Assembly: GCA_019359595.1 (NCBI GenBank)
Contig: JAHHGZ010000003.1
Coordinates: 62,001 to 126,000 of the forward strand
Length of the DNA stretch: 64,000 bases
From: Cyanomargarita calcarea GSE-NOS-MK-12-04C
GTDB taxonomy: Bacteria; Cyanobacteriota; Cyanobacteriia; Cyanobacteriales; Nostocaceae
Reading direction: 5' to 3'
Positions 7,841 through 15,795 of the stretch are shown piece by piece; within the stretch, counting starts at the first letter, position 1, and every line of letters starts with the position of its first letter. The notes below the pieces were generated by a model, which did not search any database, was not told the DNA's origin, and saw nothing but the letters and a program-made list of their open reading frames with translations. The translations under genes and the position numbers were made by a program.

Positions 7841-10209
7841 CCAGGTGGTTGCCCAGTCAAGCACCATTGAATCCACCCTGTTGGAGCTGCGAAAAGTCCA
7901 TTTTTGTCGGCTCCTTTTTTACGCATTTGAAAATGAAGATGTGCTGCACTTCCAACACCTGTGCTACCCGAATAAGCGATTACTTGCCCTGCATTGTACT
8001 TTCCACTCCCTCCACTTGTCAGGTGCAAATATTCAAAAGTATATCCACCATAATCAAACCTCACCATATTTCCCGCGCTACCTTGGTTTGGCAAGTAAGT
8101 CACGTCAATTGATTCACCTGATTTGCAAATTGCGTACAGCTTAGTATTTGAACCGCATCCAATATCAATGCCTCGATGGTACGTACTCGCACCGGGTATT
8201 CCGGTATTACGTGGCCCAAAACCAGAAGTTACCGGATAGCCTGCAATGACATCTCCCTTAGCTGCTGCTTTTTTCCATTTCGCGTCCCATTTATCGAAAT
8301 CAGGACTATTGATCGCAGCCGTCCCACTAACAGCACCCCCTTGAGTAGGCGTTGAATCTTGCTTGACCACCACTGCAACTGGTAAGTAGATTGAAATAGT
8401 AGATGCGATCGCCCCTTGCGCCCAAGAATGTTTAACCTGAGATATTCGGTAACCTCGGTCAATTGCTTCACCGTAGCCAGTAGATGGCTTAACAATTTCT
8501 CCAGGTTGCCAGGTTAAAACATCAGGCTGCAACACCGTCAGAATGTTTAATGTTGATTCAAAACCTTTTCCTACTCCTTTTTTTTCATCGGCTGCTGATT
8601 TAAGGTCAAGTATCCCAGCTTTGTTTAAGTTAATCGTCGGTTGTAGCTTGTTTAATTCCGTGGCTGCTGTTGGTAAAGAGTTAGTAGTGGTTGGTGGTGT
8701 AATGGAGGTAGTTGGTGTAACTACTTTTTCGGCTTGGACTGGGGTAATGTTTCGGTCGTTGCTTGCAGTATCACCCCAAGTTGAACCAGGGAGTAAAACA
8801 TCTTTTTTGGCAAACCTAACTTTGTCTGAAGTTTTCAACGCTTCTAACTTAATTTTCTCTGTATCCCCACGAACAAATAACCCGATTGTTTTAGCTGCTT
8901 TAACCAAGGCTTGATAGTTAGTTTCATTTCTCTTCACTACAGTCATTACTTTATCAGCATCAATATCGTCCGCGATCGCCACTTCTGCCCCAACACCTGC
9001 GGCAATTTGATTTGCAAGTTGACGAATAGTAGTGTTGCGATAAACTGCAAATGATTTGAGACTTTTAGCAATGATTGCCCTTACTTGTTTGCCCTGGATT
9101 GTGGTTGTGTGAGGTATGCGATCGCTGCCTCGAAGATCGGTGAGGAGGAATTCGTAGACAGTCATTTCGGTGTCGTTAAACCCCATTTCAACAAAAACGC
9201 GAACGCCTTGAGTCACATCTATTGCCGCGCTATCCGTCTTAGTGTCTTTTCCCAGAGTTTTGAGTGTATCAGAGGCAGATGGTAAAGCGGTTGTACTAGT
9301 GGTTGCTGGAGTAGTAGGGGCAGTCGTAGTAGTTTTAGATGAAACTGATTTGAGCCGATTGAAGTTAGCTAAAAACGTCCCCTTTTTTCCTCCAGGTGTC
9401 CCTTGCCCGTACCTTGCTGGTTCTAATGATGCCCATTCCCATGATGCCCCGTTGCCCTTTCGCCCATCTCCGTTTAGCGCTGCTTCTATATCCCCCCTCT
9501 CCACCTCTTCCAGTATTCCTCGATATATCATTCTTCCAACTGCTAAAATCTCTTGCGATATCGGCTTAAAATCTTTCAATCCTAAACCTTTTGACCCATA
9601 TGCGGTATCGTCATCCCAAACAAAATCCATTGTTTGGTATCTTCCCGTCGCCGAACTAGTAAAACCGCTAGCCGATCGCCTTTTGCGTGGATGTGTCGTT
9701 AATGTCTTGGGGTCAAACGTCTCAGTCCCCCCAGTGTCCCCAAATAAGTAACCGTACCCACCTTTTGCAGCTGCATTATCGCCTAGTTCCGCGATCGCAA
9801 CCGCATCTAAAAAAGCCCTCACGTTTGAATTAGACAACGCTTGATAAGCCTTTCTCCCAACAGGCGTCAACCCAGATAAATCCGAAACGCCATACTTTTG
9901 TTCTAGTTGTTTCAAATAGCCGTTTGGGTCGCCAGTCAAAGATGGAGTGCCAGTGCCAGTAGCGCTTGTCTCTTCCTTCTTCTCTTCTCCTAGCAATCCC
10001 TTCGGTACTATTATTCCTCCAACTCTTTGAAATTCAGTTAATAGTAAATTTAATAATTTAAGGTCAGGGTCAAACACAGAAACCGTGCAACTACTTGCCC
10101 TTTCTTGTTCCCCCAGAGTCACTTCTGCTGATTGCAAAAAACCATCATCGTTTTGATAAATAAAACGATTTGCAATGTTGACTCGGATTTGGGGCGATCG
10201 CAGTCGCAT
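7837..10209 (-). CDS. Baseplate hub / tail lysozyme with GH104-like and M23 peptidase domains, 790 aa
   Basis: Three parts are visible. Residues ~110-290 (NVRAFLDAVAIAE ... THPRKR ... ATGRYQTMDFVWDDD ... DFKPISQE) match the lambda-endolysin/GH104 transglycosylase pattern. Residues ~330-640 resemble a gpD/late-control hub (VYEFLLTDLRGSDRI, IRQLANQIAAGVGAE, RISQVKHSW), with Thr/Pro-rich linkers. Residues ~670-785 are an M23 metallopeptidase with zinc ligands in YHRGIDIG and AHLHFQM. The architecture corresponds to a cell-puncturing hub that cuts both glycan and peptide. It is transcribed opposite to the tail genes and meets the antirepressor gene end to end (4-bp overlap). Domain calls are good; assignment as the hub is inferred. 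Confidence 0.8.
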   Translation of the reverse strand: MRLRSPQIRVNIANRFIYQNDDGFLQSAEVTLGEQERASSCTVSVFDPDLKLLNLLLTEFQRVGGIIVPKGLLGEEKKEETSATGTGTPSLTGDPNGYLKQLEQKYGVSDLSGLTPVGRKAYQALSNSNVRAFLDAVAIAELGDNAAAKGGYGYLFGDTGGTETFDPKTLTTHPRKRRSASGFTSSATGRYQTMDFVWDDDTAYGSKGLGLKDFKPISQEILAVGRMIYRGILEEVERGDIEAALNGDGRKGNGASWEWASLEPARYGQGTPGGKKGTFLANFNRLKSVSSKTTTTAPTTPATTSTTALPSASDTLKTLGKDTKTDSAAIDVTQGVRVFVEMGFNDTEMTVYEFLLTDLRGSDRIPHTTTIQGKQVRAIIAKSLKSFAVYRNTTIRQLANQIAAGVGAEVAIADDIDADKVMTVVKRNETNYQALVKAAKTIGLFVRGDTEKIKLEALKTSDKVRFAKKDVLLPGSTWGDTASNDRNITPVQAEKVVTPTTSITPPTTTNSLPTAATELNKLQPTINLNKAGILDLKSAADEKKGVGKGFESTLNILTVLQPDVLTWQPGEIVKPSTGYGEAIDRGYRISQVKHSWAQGAIASTISIYLPVAVVVKQDSTPTQGGAVSGTAAINSPDFDKWDAKWKKAAAKGDVIAGYPVTSGFGPRNTGIPGASTYHRGIDIGCGSNTKLYAICKSGESIDVTYLPNQGSAGNMVRFDYGGYTFEYLHLTSGGSGKYNAGQVIAYSGSTGVGSAAHLHFQMRKKGADKNGLFAAPTGWIQWCLTGQPPG

Positions 10210-10346
10210 AAAATTATCTAAAAATATTTTGTGTTGCTAGATTATATTATGTTTCTTCTGATATACAATGTTTTGAGATGGGCACGGCGCGTCAACGCCG
10301 TTACTTTGAACAGCCCACCCACCACAATCGTAGGTTCAGTACGAAG

Positions 10347-11142
10347 ATGGCTAAGAAAGATTATACCGCAGCCGAAGCAGTTAAATTGTATATTGGCAAC
10401 TTAGAATTTGATGCAATTCGGATAATTGAGACTGGCGAATATCGGATGAGTCAATCTCAGATGTTGCGAGCGGTCAACCGGGTTTCTTGATATTTTGGCG
10501 AGTTCGAGTCTAAGACTCCCGACAAGGCTCAACGCCTTAAGGATAAGGGGTTTTCGTGGTGTCGAGTCAGGGTTAAATATCACGACGGACAACGATTCCG
10601 CTACGCTGAAACCCTGTCGCTTAAAGATGTTCGTATTTTTTGGAATTTCGAGAATAAAAACGGCAACGAACACGCCGAGACTTTAGTCGATGTGCTAACA
10701 GATGACTCCCTACGCGATCGCTTTGACCAAGTACGGTACTCGGCGCACAATTGAAGAAAGACGAATAGACGACATCCGCGTTATGGATACACCTCGCAAA
10801 TTTCACCCGTTATTTGGTGACGAAAACATGGATAAAATTGCATCCTTTCTTAAAGTCGGGCGCAACCATCCTAAGTTAGCAAATTGGATGTGGGAGTTCG
10901 TCTATCACACCCTGAATGTAGAGAGGAACGGGCGAAGCTGGACAATCTCAACCCCGTCCAACCGAACGGGCACAGGAAACAAACTATTCACCAATGGTTG
11001 GAAGAGAACGCAACCGAGAAGCACAAACAACATTTTGATAAAGTCTTGATGGTGGTTTGCCGCACCGTCTGAGCAAGAATTTGGCGACTTATTTGCTCGC
11101 CTGTGTGGCGGTAAGTTCCAATGTCGATTGTTTAACTTCTAA
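10347..11142 (+). pseudogene. Decayed phage regulatory protein gene with in-frame TGA and frameshifts
   Basis: ATG at 10347 opens MAKKDYTAAEAVKLYIGNLE and runs to an in-frame TGA at 10488. The same frame then continues as YFGEFESKTPDKAQRLKD to 10755. The homologous reading then shifts by one near 10,730 (TIEERRIDDIRVMDTPRKFH) and again near 10,920 (LNPVQPNGHRKQTIHQWLEE). A last shift ends in EFGDLFARLCGGKFQCRLF with TAA at 11140-11142. The order of blocks fits a single cyanobacterial phage/plasmid regulator, possibly of the P63C type, that has collected at least one stop and three frameshifts. Confidence 0.6.
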
Positions 11143-11160
11143 ACCAATATCTGCTGACAC

Positions 11161-11209
11161 AAACAAAAAAAGACGGATACCTATCATGGTTGTCCGTCTT
11201 TTTTTGTTT
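11161..11209. terminator. Bidirectional terminator, GACGGATA family
   Basis: Perfect 17-bp arms (11161-11177 with 11193-11209; AAACAAAAAAAGACGGA) close a 15-nt loop. It ends the minus-strand operon whose last gene stops at 11218 and faces the pseudogene. Confidence 0.82.
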
Positions 11210-11217
11210 CCCTTGCT

Positions 11218-11937
11218 TTACCGTTGCGCCATTTCAGGTTGCCAGTGGTTTAACCTGTCTCGAAAATCAAGTAGTTGGGCATCACTCATAAGCGATCGCG
11301 CTTTGACGTTATACCAGGTCATCGTGAGGTGTCTTGCTTGGTCAGATTGAATTCCTTTACGCTTCATTAACGAGCTGGTTTCGTCTATCAACATTTCTCG
11401 ATCAATGCGATTAGGTGGAAGGTTTGCAGAATTAAAGTGAGGAGTGAGTTCACGGTTTTGTGGTTGCGTTTCCTCTGGTTGCCCAAGTCTTGCCTGTACG
11501 GTAGCGATGATGCCAGCCCAGTTAGCATCCTTATTCCAGTCTGCCTTGATTCGTTGTTTAGTGGTTGCATCGTAAACCCTGGCAAACACTACGGTTTCTT
11601 CTCCCGGTGCGACAGCTAAAATTAATGGCTTTGACACATCAAACTGGGCGATCGCAAGTAAAAAGGTCTTAGCAAAATTAGTCTCTATTCCTGTGCGAAC
11701 AATGTAAAGTTCATCGGATTGAATAACAATATCAAGCTTTACGTTTGTTTTACCCTTGTACTCTTTATTAGTTAGCCGTAGTTCTTGCAGCTTCCCGCAC
11801 AGTCCTCGTTCAGCGACAGGAATTGTTTGTTGGGTGTCTATATTAAACTTGTACCAGAGTGACGAAGCGCTGTCCTCGCCAGCGCGAACATATAAATAGA
11901 TAGGTTCTGGAGGATTGCATAAACCAAAATTAATCAT
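11218..11937 (-). CDS. Hypothetical protein, 239 aa
   Basis: The product starts MINFGLCNPPEPIYLYVRAG. It has a beta-rich N-terminal half (LDIVIQSDELYIVRTGIETN) and a helical, charged C-terminal half (REMLIDETSSLMKRKGIQSD). I do not recognise the family. A single-strand-binding-like fold is conceivable but not supported by a motif. It overlaps the 63-residue gene by 8 bp and is the last gene before the 11,161 terminator. Confidence 0.6.
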   Translation of the reverse strand: MINFGLCNPPEPIYLYVRAGEDSASSLWYKFNIDTQQTIPVAERGLCGKLQELRLTNKEYKGKTNVKLDIVIQSDELYIVRTGIETNFAKTFLLAIAQFDVSKPLILAVAPGEETVVFARVYDATTKQRIKADWNKDANWAGIIATVQARLGQPEETQPQNRELTPHFNSANLPPNRIDREMLIDETSSLMKRKGIQSDQARHLTMTWYNVKARSLMSDAQLLDFRDRLNHWQPEMAQR

Positions 11938-12121
11938 TGTTCAACTCCTTTAATAAAATATCTGCGGCTGAAATTGCATCACGGGCGATCGCGTGAAAAT
12001 CTTCTGTGGTGTACTCTGGATTTGCCAGCAACGCTGCCATGAATTGTGCTGCAAATAGCTGTGCGTTGTTGCTTATTTTGTTCTTCAGAGCTTTCCATTT
12101 TTTCTCCTGATTTTTTGGCAC
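11930..12121 (-). CDS. Hypothetical small helical protein, 63 aa
   Basis: The product (MPKNQEKKWKALKNKISNNA, ending ADILLKELNND) is predicted all-helical. It overlaps the GGDEF gene upstream by 37 bp and the 239-residue gene downstream by 8 bp, so it is translated as part of that operon. No family recognised. Confidence 0.5.
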   Translation of the reverse strand: MPKNQEKKWKALKNKISNNAQLFAAQFMAALLANPEYTTEDFHAIARDAISAADILLKELNND

Positions 12122-12558
12122 TCGACTTGGGTGAAAGCTGCTTGAACTAGAACTGATAGCTGCTGTTGACCAGAAACAACACCTAGGTATAAGTCTATGT
12201 TTAGCGATCGCACTCTTGATTCAACCTTGTCTGCATCAAAGTAATAGCAGTGCGGCAAAATCATCACAAACTCATCACCACCACGGCGATAAATGCAGTC
12301 AGTCATTCGGACGCATGATTTCAAGCCCATTACTACTTCAATTAATAGGCGATCGCCTTTATCATGACCCTCCCTCACATTAGTCATGCCCAGTCCGGGG
12401 ACATCAACAGCAATCACTGTTACTTCATCTTCACTATGCAACTGGCTAATCAATGCGCTTTGGCTTAATGCTCTAGTCAGGCGATCGTATTTGACCTGTT
12501 GTTCCAACTCTGCTACTCGGGTGAGCAACAAAGCAATTAATGCTTGCTCTGTTGTCAT
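12085..12558 (-). CDS. Stand-alone GGDEF-domain protein (putative diguanylate cyclase), 157 aa
   Basis: The whole protein is one GGDEF domain: DRLTRALSQSALISQL at the N-terminus, AVDVPGLGMTNVREGHDKGD in the position of the canonical D(I/V)D...N...GH..GD motif, and an intact RRGGDEFVMIL signature loop. Canonical enzymes make cyclic di-GMP from GTP and need the GGDEF loop and nearby Asp residues, both present in recognisable form. There is no sensor, membrane or coiled-coil dimerisation domain, and the C-terminal segment is short and diverged, so activity is uncertain. Its position in a phage-like operon next to a Rha-like gene is unusual. Confidence 0.8.
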   Translation of the reverse strand: MTTEQALIALLLTRVAELEQQVKYDRLTRALSQSALISQLHSEDEVTVIAVDVPGLGMTNVREGHDKGDRLLIEVVMGLKSCVRMTDCIYRRGGDEFVMILPHCYYFDADKVESRVRSLNIDLYLGVVSGQQQLSVLVQAAFTQVECQKIRRKNGKL

Positions 12559-12561
12559 GAC

Positions 12562-13281
12562 TTATGATCCGAGGTTTAAGGTGAGTTGGGTATGCCCGTT
12601 CTTGAAAATAAAACAAGCTTTCGGGAATAAAGCATTTTTGGGAGTTTTTAGAGCTTTGTTGACACGGCAATAATAATCCCAATCTAGGGTCACTGTTTGT
12701 CCAACTTGCTCTACATCTATGCCTCGAATGGTGCGGCTAGCAGCAATAAAAGAATAGAAAATCGGGTTACATAACCACAACGTTGAACCATTCCACTGAT
12801 AGTCTTTTCCTTCATCTAGATAATCCAGTAGTCGTCGCATTGTGGCGTAGCGGCTACGATGCCCGGTTATTTGAACCGCTGCATCAAAACAGTAATCAAA
12901 GCGAGTTGGGTCTAGTTGTGGGTTAACTTGAGGATTAAGACTGCGCTCTAAGCTAGCGCGGATTTGTTGTTTTGCTGCCTCAAAGTCAGCTATCAAATCG
13001 GCTTTTTTTTCCGCGACTTTCCCAATGTTTCGAGATAAAGCAAGTAATAAATTGCATTGCGGCTCAGTCAACAATGCATATTTCTCCGGCATCCCTACCT
13101 TTCCCGATAGTGAGGTTTCAAACCTCACTATTCCAAACCTGCTTTCTATAAGGGGTTGGTATTTCTTAAGCGTATCGCTGAACCAAAACCGATGTTCTAC
13201 CTCGATAATATCCCTACAATAAACTCGGCTGTCAATTAAAGCAACGTCGCTTTCTACTTGAACATACTGTAATATTGTCAT
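12562..13281 (-). CDS. Rha-like phage regulatory protein, 239 aa
   Basis: Start ATG 13281 gives MTILQYVQVESDVALIDSR, matching the N-terminus of Rha family phage regulators. This is followed by RDIIEVEHRFWFSDTLKKY, RFETSLSG and PEKYALLTEPQCNLLLALSR. The C-terminal half (YATMRRLLDYLDEGKDYQWN) is a second, winged-helix-like part. A longer in-frame ORF starts at 13368, but the repeat at 13310 lies there. It leaves 3 bp before the GGDEF gene. Rha proteins interfere with phage growth in other systems; here the role is inferred. Confidence 0.65.
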   Translation of the reverse strand: MTILQYVQVESDVALIDSRVYCRDIIEVEHRFWFSDTLKKYQPLIESRFGIVRFETSLSGKVGMPEKYALLTEPQCNLLLALSRNIGKVAEKKADLIADFEAAKQQIRASLERSLNPQVNPQLDPTRFDYCFDAAVQITGHRSRYATMRRLLDYLDEGKDYQWNGSTLWLCNPIFYSFIAASRTIRGIDVEQVGQTVTLDWDYYCRVNKALKTPKNALFPKACFIFKNGHTQLTLNLGS

Positions 13282-13309
13282 TGTGCAAACTCCTAGATTG
13301 TTTGTACTG

Positions 13310-13338
13310 GCGATACCAAAGGTCGCCAAAGGCATCGC
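13310..13338. repeat. Small dispersed repeat, GCGATACC...GGCATCGC family
   Basis: A 29-bp unit begins GCGATACC and ends GGCATCGC with an AAAGGTCGCCAAA centre. The same termini flank the 33-bp unit at 58498-58530, which is demonstrably an insertion into a HIP1 site. Confidence 0.6.
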
Positions 13339-13375
13339 AGTGGTAATGACACTGCGATCGCCTTTCAATTTTGAC

Positions 13376-13453
13376 CTAACTAATTAATCGTTGAGCATAG
13401 TGTTCAACTTGCTGCCAATTAGCAAAATCGTCTTGGCAGTTGCAATTGCACAT
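13376..13453 (-). CDS. Possible Cys-rich microprotein, 25 aa
   Basis: ATG at 13453 encodes MCNCNCQDDFANWQQVEHYA and five more residues to a TAG at 13376-13378. The CxCxC start and absence of overlap with neighbours are suggestive, but there is no clear ribosome binding site and the reading is too short to be sure. Confidence 0.22.
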   Translation of the reverse strand: MCNCNCQDDFANWQQVEHYAQRLIS

Positions 13454-13479
13454 TGCTTCTTGGGGTAATTGGATGATTG

Positions 13480-13731
13480 CTATTGACTTTGAATTTCAAC
13501 AGTGACTATTGGATTAATCGAAATTCTTCCTTCTAAATCTTTGCGAGCTGCTAGCCCTTTATCACCTAAGACGTAAACTTTATTATCTGGCAGCGCTTCA
13601 CGCAATTCTTTTTTGGCATCTAACAACTTAAATTCCGCAAGTTTGATTTTCTGTTCTAACAGCGATCGCTCTTCCATTAGTTCATCTAAACTTGATTTTG
13701 CTTCAACAACGTTCAAGATTGCTTCTCTCAT
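13480..13731 (-). CDS. Hypothetical coiled-coil protein, 83 aa
   Basis: From ATG 13731 (MREAILNVVEAKSSLDELME) the first half is a heptad-like charged helix (ERSLLEQKIKLAEFKLLDAK) and the second half is a small beta segment (NKVYVLGDKGLAARKDLEG). The in-frame start at 13794 would add a Cys/Lys-rich extension and is less likely. Operon partner of the 150-residue gene upstream; function unknown. Confidence 0.5.
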   Translation of the reverse strand: MREAILNVVEAKSSLDELMEERSLLEQKIKLAEFKLLDAKKELREALPDNKVYVLGDKGLAARKDLEGRISINPIVTVEIQSQ

Positions 13732-13799
13732 TTTATTTAGACTCCTTTTTTGTTTTCTGAGTAAAGCGGATTTAAGGCAGTCGCACCCAGCCAAAAAAT

Positions 13800-14252
13800 T
13801 TACAAGCTAACGGCTAATGCCTTCACATATAAATCATTAACCGCTGTTTCCGTTAATCGCCCAGCAAGTTGGCGAGAACCATAGCTAGGAAGAATTGACC
13901 AATAATCTGAATGCTGTCCAGGCGCTATCATCTGACCAATATACTGATTGCCACAGCAAATATAGAACCCTTCATCGCCTTCTGTATATAACATTACTCG
14001 CAAACCGCGCTTGGCACATTCAACACGAAGCTCTAATTCTTGTTTCTTGGCTGCAACCCGATCGCGAAACCACTCTCTACCAAACCAAAAAGACTGCCTG
14101 AATTCACCATTCCAAATAACATGAACATCATCACCTTCTACCACACACCCAACTACGTCGCTAGCTTCTAATTTAATAGTCAATGCATCGTTAACGATTG
14201 CTGCAATGATTTCGCGTTGTTCAAGTGTCCAAGGGTTTTTTGTTGCTAACAT
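13800..14252 (-). CDS. Hypothetical protein, 150 aa
   Basis: ATG 14252 (MLATKNPWTLEQREIIAAIV) is chosen over upstream in-frame codons because the tRNA-like minihelix at 14344-14388 and its linker precede it. The protein has an alpha-beta N-terminal domain (GCVVEGDDVHVIWNGEFRQS) and a charged helix (REWFRDRVAAKKQELELR). No family recognised. First gene of the operon driven from the promoter at 14,544. Confidence 0.5.
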   Translation of the reverse strand: MLATKNPWTLEQREIIAAIVNDALTIKLEASDVVGCVVEGDDVHVIWNGEFRQSFWFGREWFRDRVAAKKQELELRVECAKRGLRVMLYTEGDEGFYICCGNQYIGQMIAPGQHSDYWSILPSYGSRQLAGRLTETAVNDLYVKALAVSL

Positions 14253-14343
14253 TGTATTGTCCTTACTAATGACTCTGTTTGGATAATGCGATCGCTTACT
14301 TCTTGGCTGGAGGGCGATCGCTTTTAATTTGGGGATAACCCAG

Positions 14344-14388
14344 AGGTATTGCAGGGATTGCACCTGCCAAACCGCTAACCGGATACCA
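14344..14388 (-). ncRNA. tRNA-like minihelix, 45 nt (element C)
   Basis: Minus strand: 7-nt acceptor-like strand TGGTATC (14388-14382), 14 nt containing GG, a T-arm-like hairpin GCAGG-TGCAATC-CCTGC (14367-14351), then AATACCT. Five of seven acceptor positions pair and the T-stem is perfect. The loop fits TNCRANY except G for the second T. There is no anticodon arm of normal size. It lies in the leader of the operon starting at 14252. The architecture and length equal those at 15751 and 20670. Confidence 0.5.
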
Positions 14389-14543
14389 CGAATTTTTCTA
14401 AGCTGTAAAATTCTAAATCTGCTAAGAGGGTCAATTTATAAAGCGGGAACGTCTCTTTAACCTGCCGCCTCGGATATTGTTTATTCACCTTCCCGAATTC
14501 TGGTGATTGCCGCAACTCGGTTTCCCTCATCGCTCATACAAAT

Positions 14544-14572
14544 ATAGTAGCGGGTATACTCGCTTGTGTCAA
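14544..14572 (-). promoter_or_regulatory. Sigma70-type promoter, TTGACACAA class
   Basis: Minus strand: TTGACA (14572-14567), a 17-bp spacer, TACTAT (14549-14544). The downstream leader (14389-14540) of about 150 nt contains a possible 18-codon reading frame but no gene I can support. Confidence 0.65.
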
Positions 14573-14601
14573 TACATTTGCTAAAAATATTTTAGAAACA
14601 C

Positions 14602-14648
14602 AAATAAAAAAGACGGATAACAATGATTGTCATCCGTCTTTTTTATTT
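14602..14648. terminator. Bidirectional terminator, GACGGATA family
   Basis: Perfect 17-bp arms (14602-14618 with 14632-14648; AAATAAAAAAGACGGAT) enclose 13 nt. It terminates the long minus-strand operon ending at 14643 and insulates it from the promoter at 14,544. Confidence 0.85.
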
Positions 14649-14819
14649 TATTAGCCCGTCTTTCTTTATCTTGTCGATTACTGCTTGGCGTAACCAGTCT
14701 GATTTATCGGGAAGCGATCGCAACACGGAGTCATAAGGCTCACCGATCTTAAAACTGTGAGGTGTAAGCTTGCGAGGTAAGTTTTTATCTCCGGTGAATT
14801 CGTGGTCTTTGAACGGCAT
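14643..14819 (-). CDS. Small hypothetical protein, 58 aa
   Basis: ATG 14819 opens MPFKDHEFTGDKNLPRKLTP and the frame ends IDKIKKDGLIK at TAA 14645-14643, inside the terminator stem. The fold is probably a small helical domain (SDWLRQAVIDKIKK). It resembles short phage proteins found near HNH genes, but I cannot name it. Last gene of the operon. Confidence 0.55.
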   Translation of the reverse strand: MPFKDHEFTGDKNLPRKLTPHSFKIGEPYDSVLRSLPDKSDWLRQAVIDKIKKDGLIK

Positions 14820-14849
14820 ATGTCCTCGGCAGTCGGTATACTCGCTATT

Positions 14850-15251
14850 CTACCTCTGTTTCCCGCTTGATGTTGAAATGTTTAGTAGGTTGTACCCCAG
14901 TACTAGGCGATCGTGAAACTCTGGAGTGTTTTTGTTGTTCCAGTGGCTTCTACTACAAACCATGTAGTTTTTAGGAAGATGTGCAATATCATGACACGGC
15001 TTACAAAGCGGAAAGCCGTTTAAACCAGCCTTTGTGATACCTGGCTTAATGTAGTAGCTGTGATGTATTTCCTCGCTAGAGTTCTTCAGGCAAAGGCAAC
15101 ACGTTTGTTTTGTAGTTCGATGGGCTTGAGCGCATATCTTTATATATACAGCGAGCTTTCCGTAGCGAGCATTAAAATTGGGCTTGCGCTTGCTTTGGTG
15201 ACGCTTGTTGTACTTGTTCGCTGGTCTTGCCGTTGCGGTAGATGTCTCCAT
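14850..15251 (-). CDS. HNH endonuclease-like protein, 133 aa
   Basis: A basic N-terminus (MITE-like composition absent; KYNKRHQSKRKPNFNARYG) is followed by a zinc-finger HNH core: TCCLCLKNSSEEIHHSYYI, then GFPLCKPCHDIAH. The CxxC pairs and the HH/H residues are the expected metal and catalytic ligands. Small HNH proteins of this type are common in phages and integrative elements, as homing or packaging-associated nucleases. It lies 3 bp after the GIY-YIG gene in the same operon. Confidence 0.75.
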   Translation of the reverse strand: METSTATARPANKYNKRHQSKRKPNFNARYGKLAVYIKICAQAHRTTKQTCCLCLKNSSEEIHHSYYIKPGITKAGLNGFPLCKPCHDIAHLPKNYMVCSRSHWNNKNTPEFHDRLVLGYNLLNISTSSGKQR

Positions 15252-15254
15252 GAT

Positions 15255-15725
15255 TTAATTCCTCTTGACTTTTTCGCAAGCTGCCCCACCACCGTGGAAA
15301 ACACAATTGTTGTACTTTGGATTATAGGGATTGTTCGCTACCCAACCTAGGGATAGGAAAAGTATGCAACCGGAAAGAAAAACAAAAAATGAAAAACCGC
15401 CGTAACCGCTCGGCAAGTAATTGAAAGTTGGGCTGTTGATTCGCGATTTCGCTGCTTTTTTCATTGAAGCGATCGCCACCCCAACACTATCGCCAGGAAA
15501 ATGAAACCATTCGTTGTGGTAATGATAGCGTTTGCAATCTTGATGTATTGCGGTTTCTGAAGAGTGTACGTCACTGACTTTGACAGAGTACTTTAAAAGC
15601 AGAGGGAAGGGCGATTGCTTGCCATTTAATTCTTTGAGCCTTGCTTCTGGGGTACGAGTCGTTAACCCAATCTTGTATCGATCTGTTCCCTGTGCGTTGA
15701 TTAAATAGATGTAGCCGGATTGCAT
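15255..15725 (-). CDS. T5orf172/GIY-YIG-type nuclease domain with C-terminal membrane segment, 156 aa
   Basis: The N-terminus GYIYLINAQGTDRYKIGLTT followed by RTPEARLKELNG and later ETAIHQDCKRYHYHNEWF matches the T5orf172/MUG113 branch of the GIY-YIG superfamily (catalytic Tyr, Arg and later acidic residues). Residues ~108-130 (FSFFVFLSGCILFLSLGWV) form a transmembrane helix, unusual for this nuclease family. ATG 15725 has AGGAG upstream. It is preceded by a tRNA-like minihelix and the coupling-type ATPase gene. Confidence 0.7.
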   Translation of the reverse strand: MQSGYIYLINAQGTDRYKIGLTTRTPEARLKELNGKQSPFPLLLKYSVKVSDVHSSETAIHQDCKRYHYHNEWFHFPGDSVGVAIASMKKAAKSRINSPTFNYLPSGYGGFSFFVFLSGCILFLSLGWVANNPYNPKYNNCVFHGGGAACEKVKRN

Positions 15726-15750
15726 GATTGCTCCTAGTTGAATTGGACAG

Positions 15751-15795
15751 AGCGCATTCGGGAATTGAACCCGGATGTAGCCTTTAACTTGCGCT
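15751..15795 (-). ncRNA. tRNA-like minihelix, 45 nt (element B)
   Basis: Minus strand: acceptor-like AGCGCAA (15795-15789), 14 nt GTTAAAGGCTACAT, T-arm-like CCGGG-TTCAATT-CCCGA (15774-15758), then ATGCGCT. Six of seven acceptor pairs and four of five T-stem pairs form, and the loop fits TTCRANY exactly. Its 5' strand overlaps the TAG stop of the ATPase gene (15796-15794), so it is the exact intercistronic junction before the GIY-YIG gene. Confidence 0.55.

Noticed and set aside
7833-8144. 103-codon frame antisense to the hub gene, and similar long frames opposite the giant gene
   Set aside because: Explained by codon composition of the real genes on the other strand.
10278-10317. Fifth minihelix-like fold (TGGGC...GCCCA around ACGGCG-TTGACG-CGCCGT, minus strand)
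   Set aside because: Loop and spacing do not match the TTCRANY, 45-nt pattern; kept as an ordinary hairpin.
14389-14540. 18-codon leader peptide (MSDEGNRVAAITRIREGE)
   Set aside because: No ribosome binding site and no attenuator-like arrangement; could be chance.
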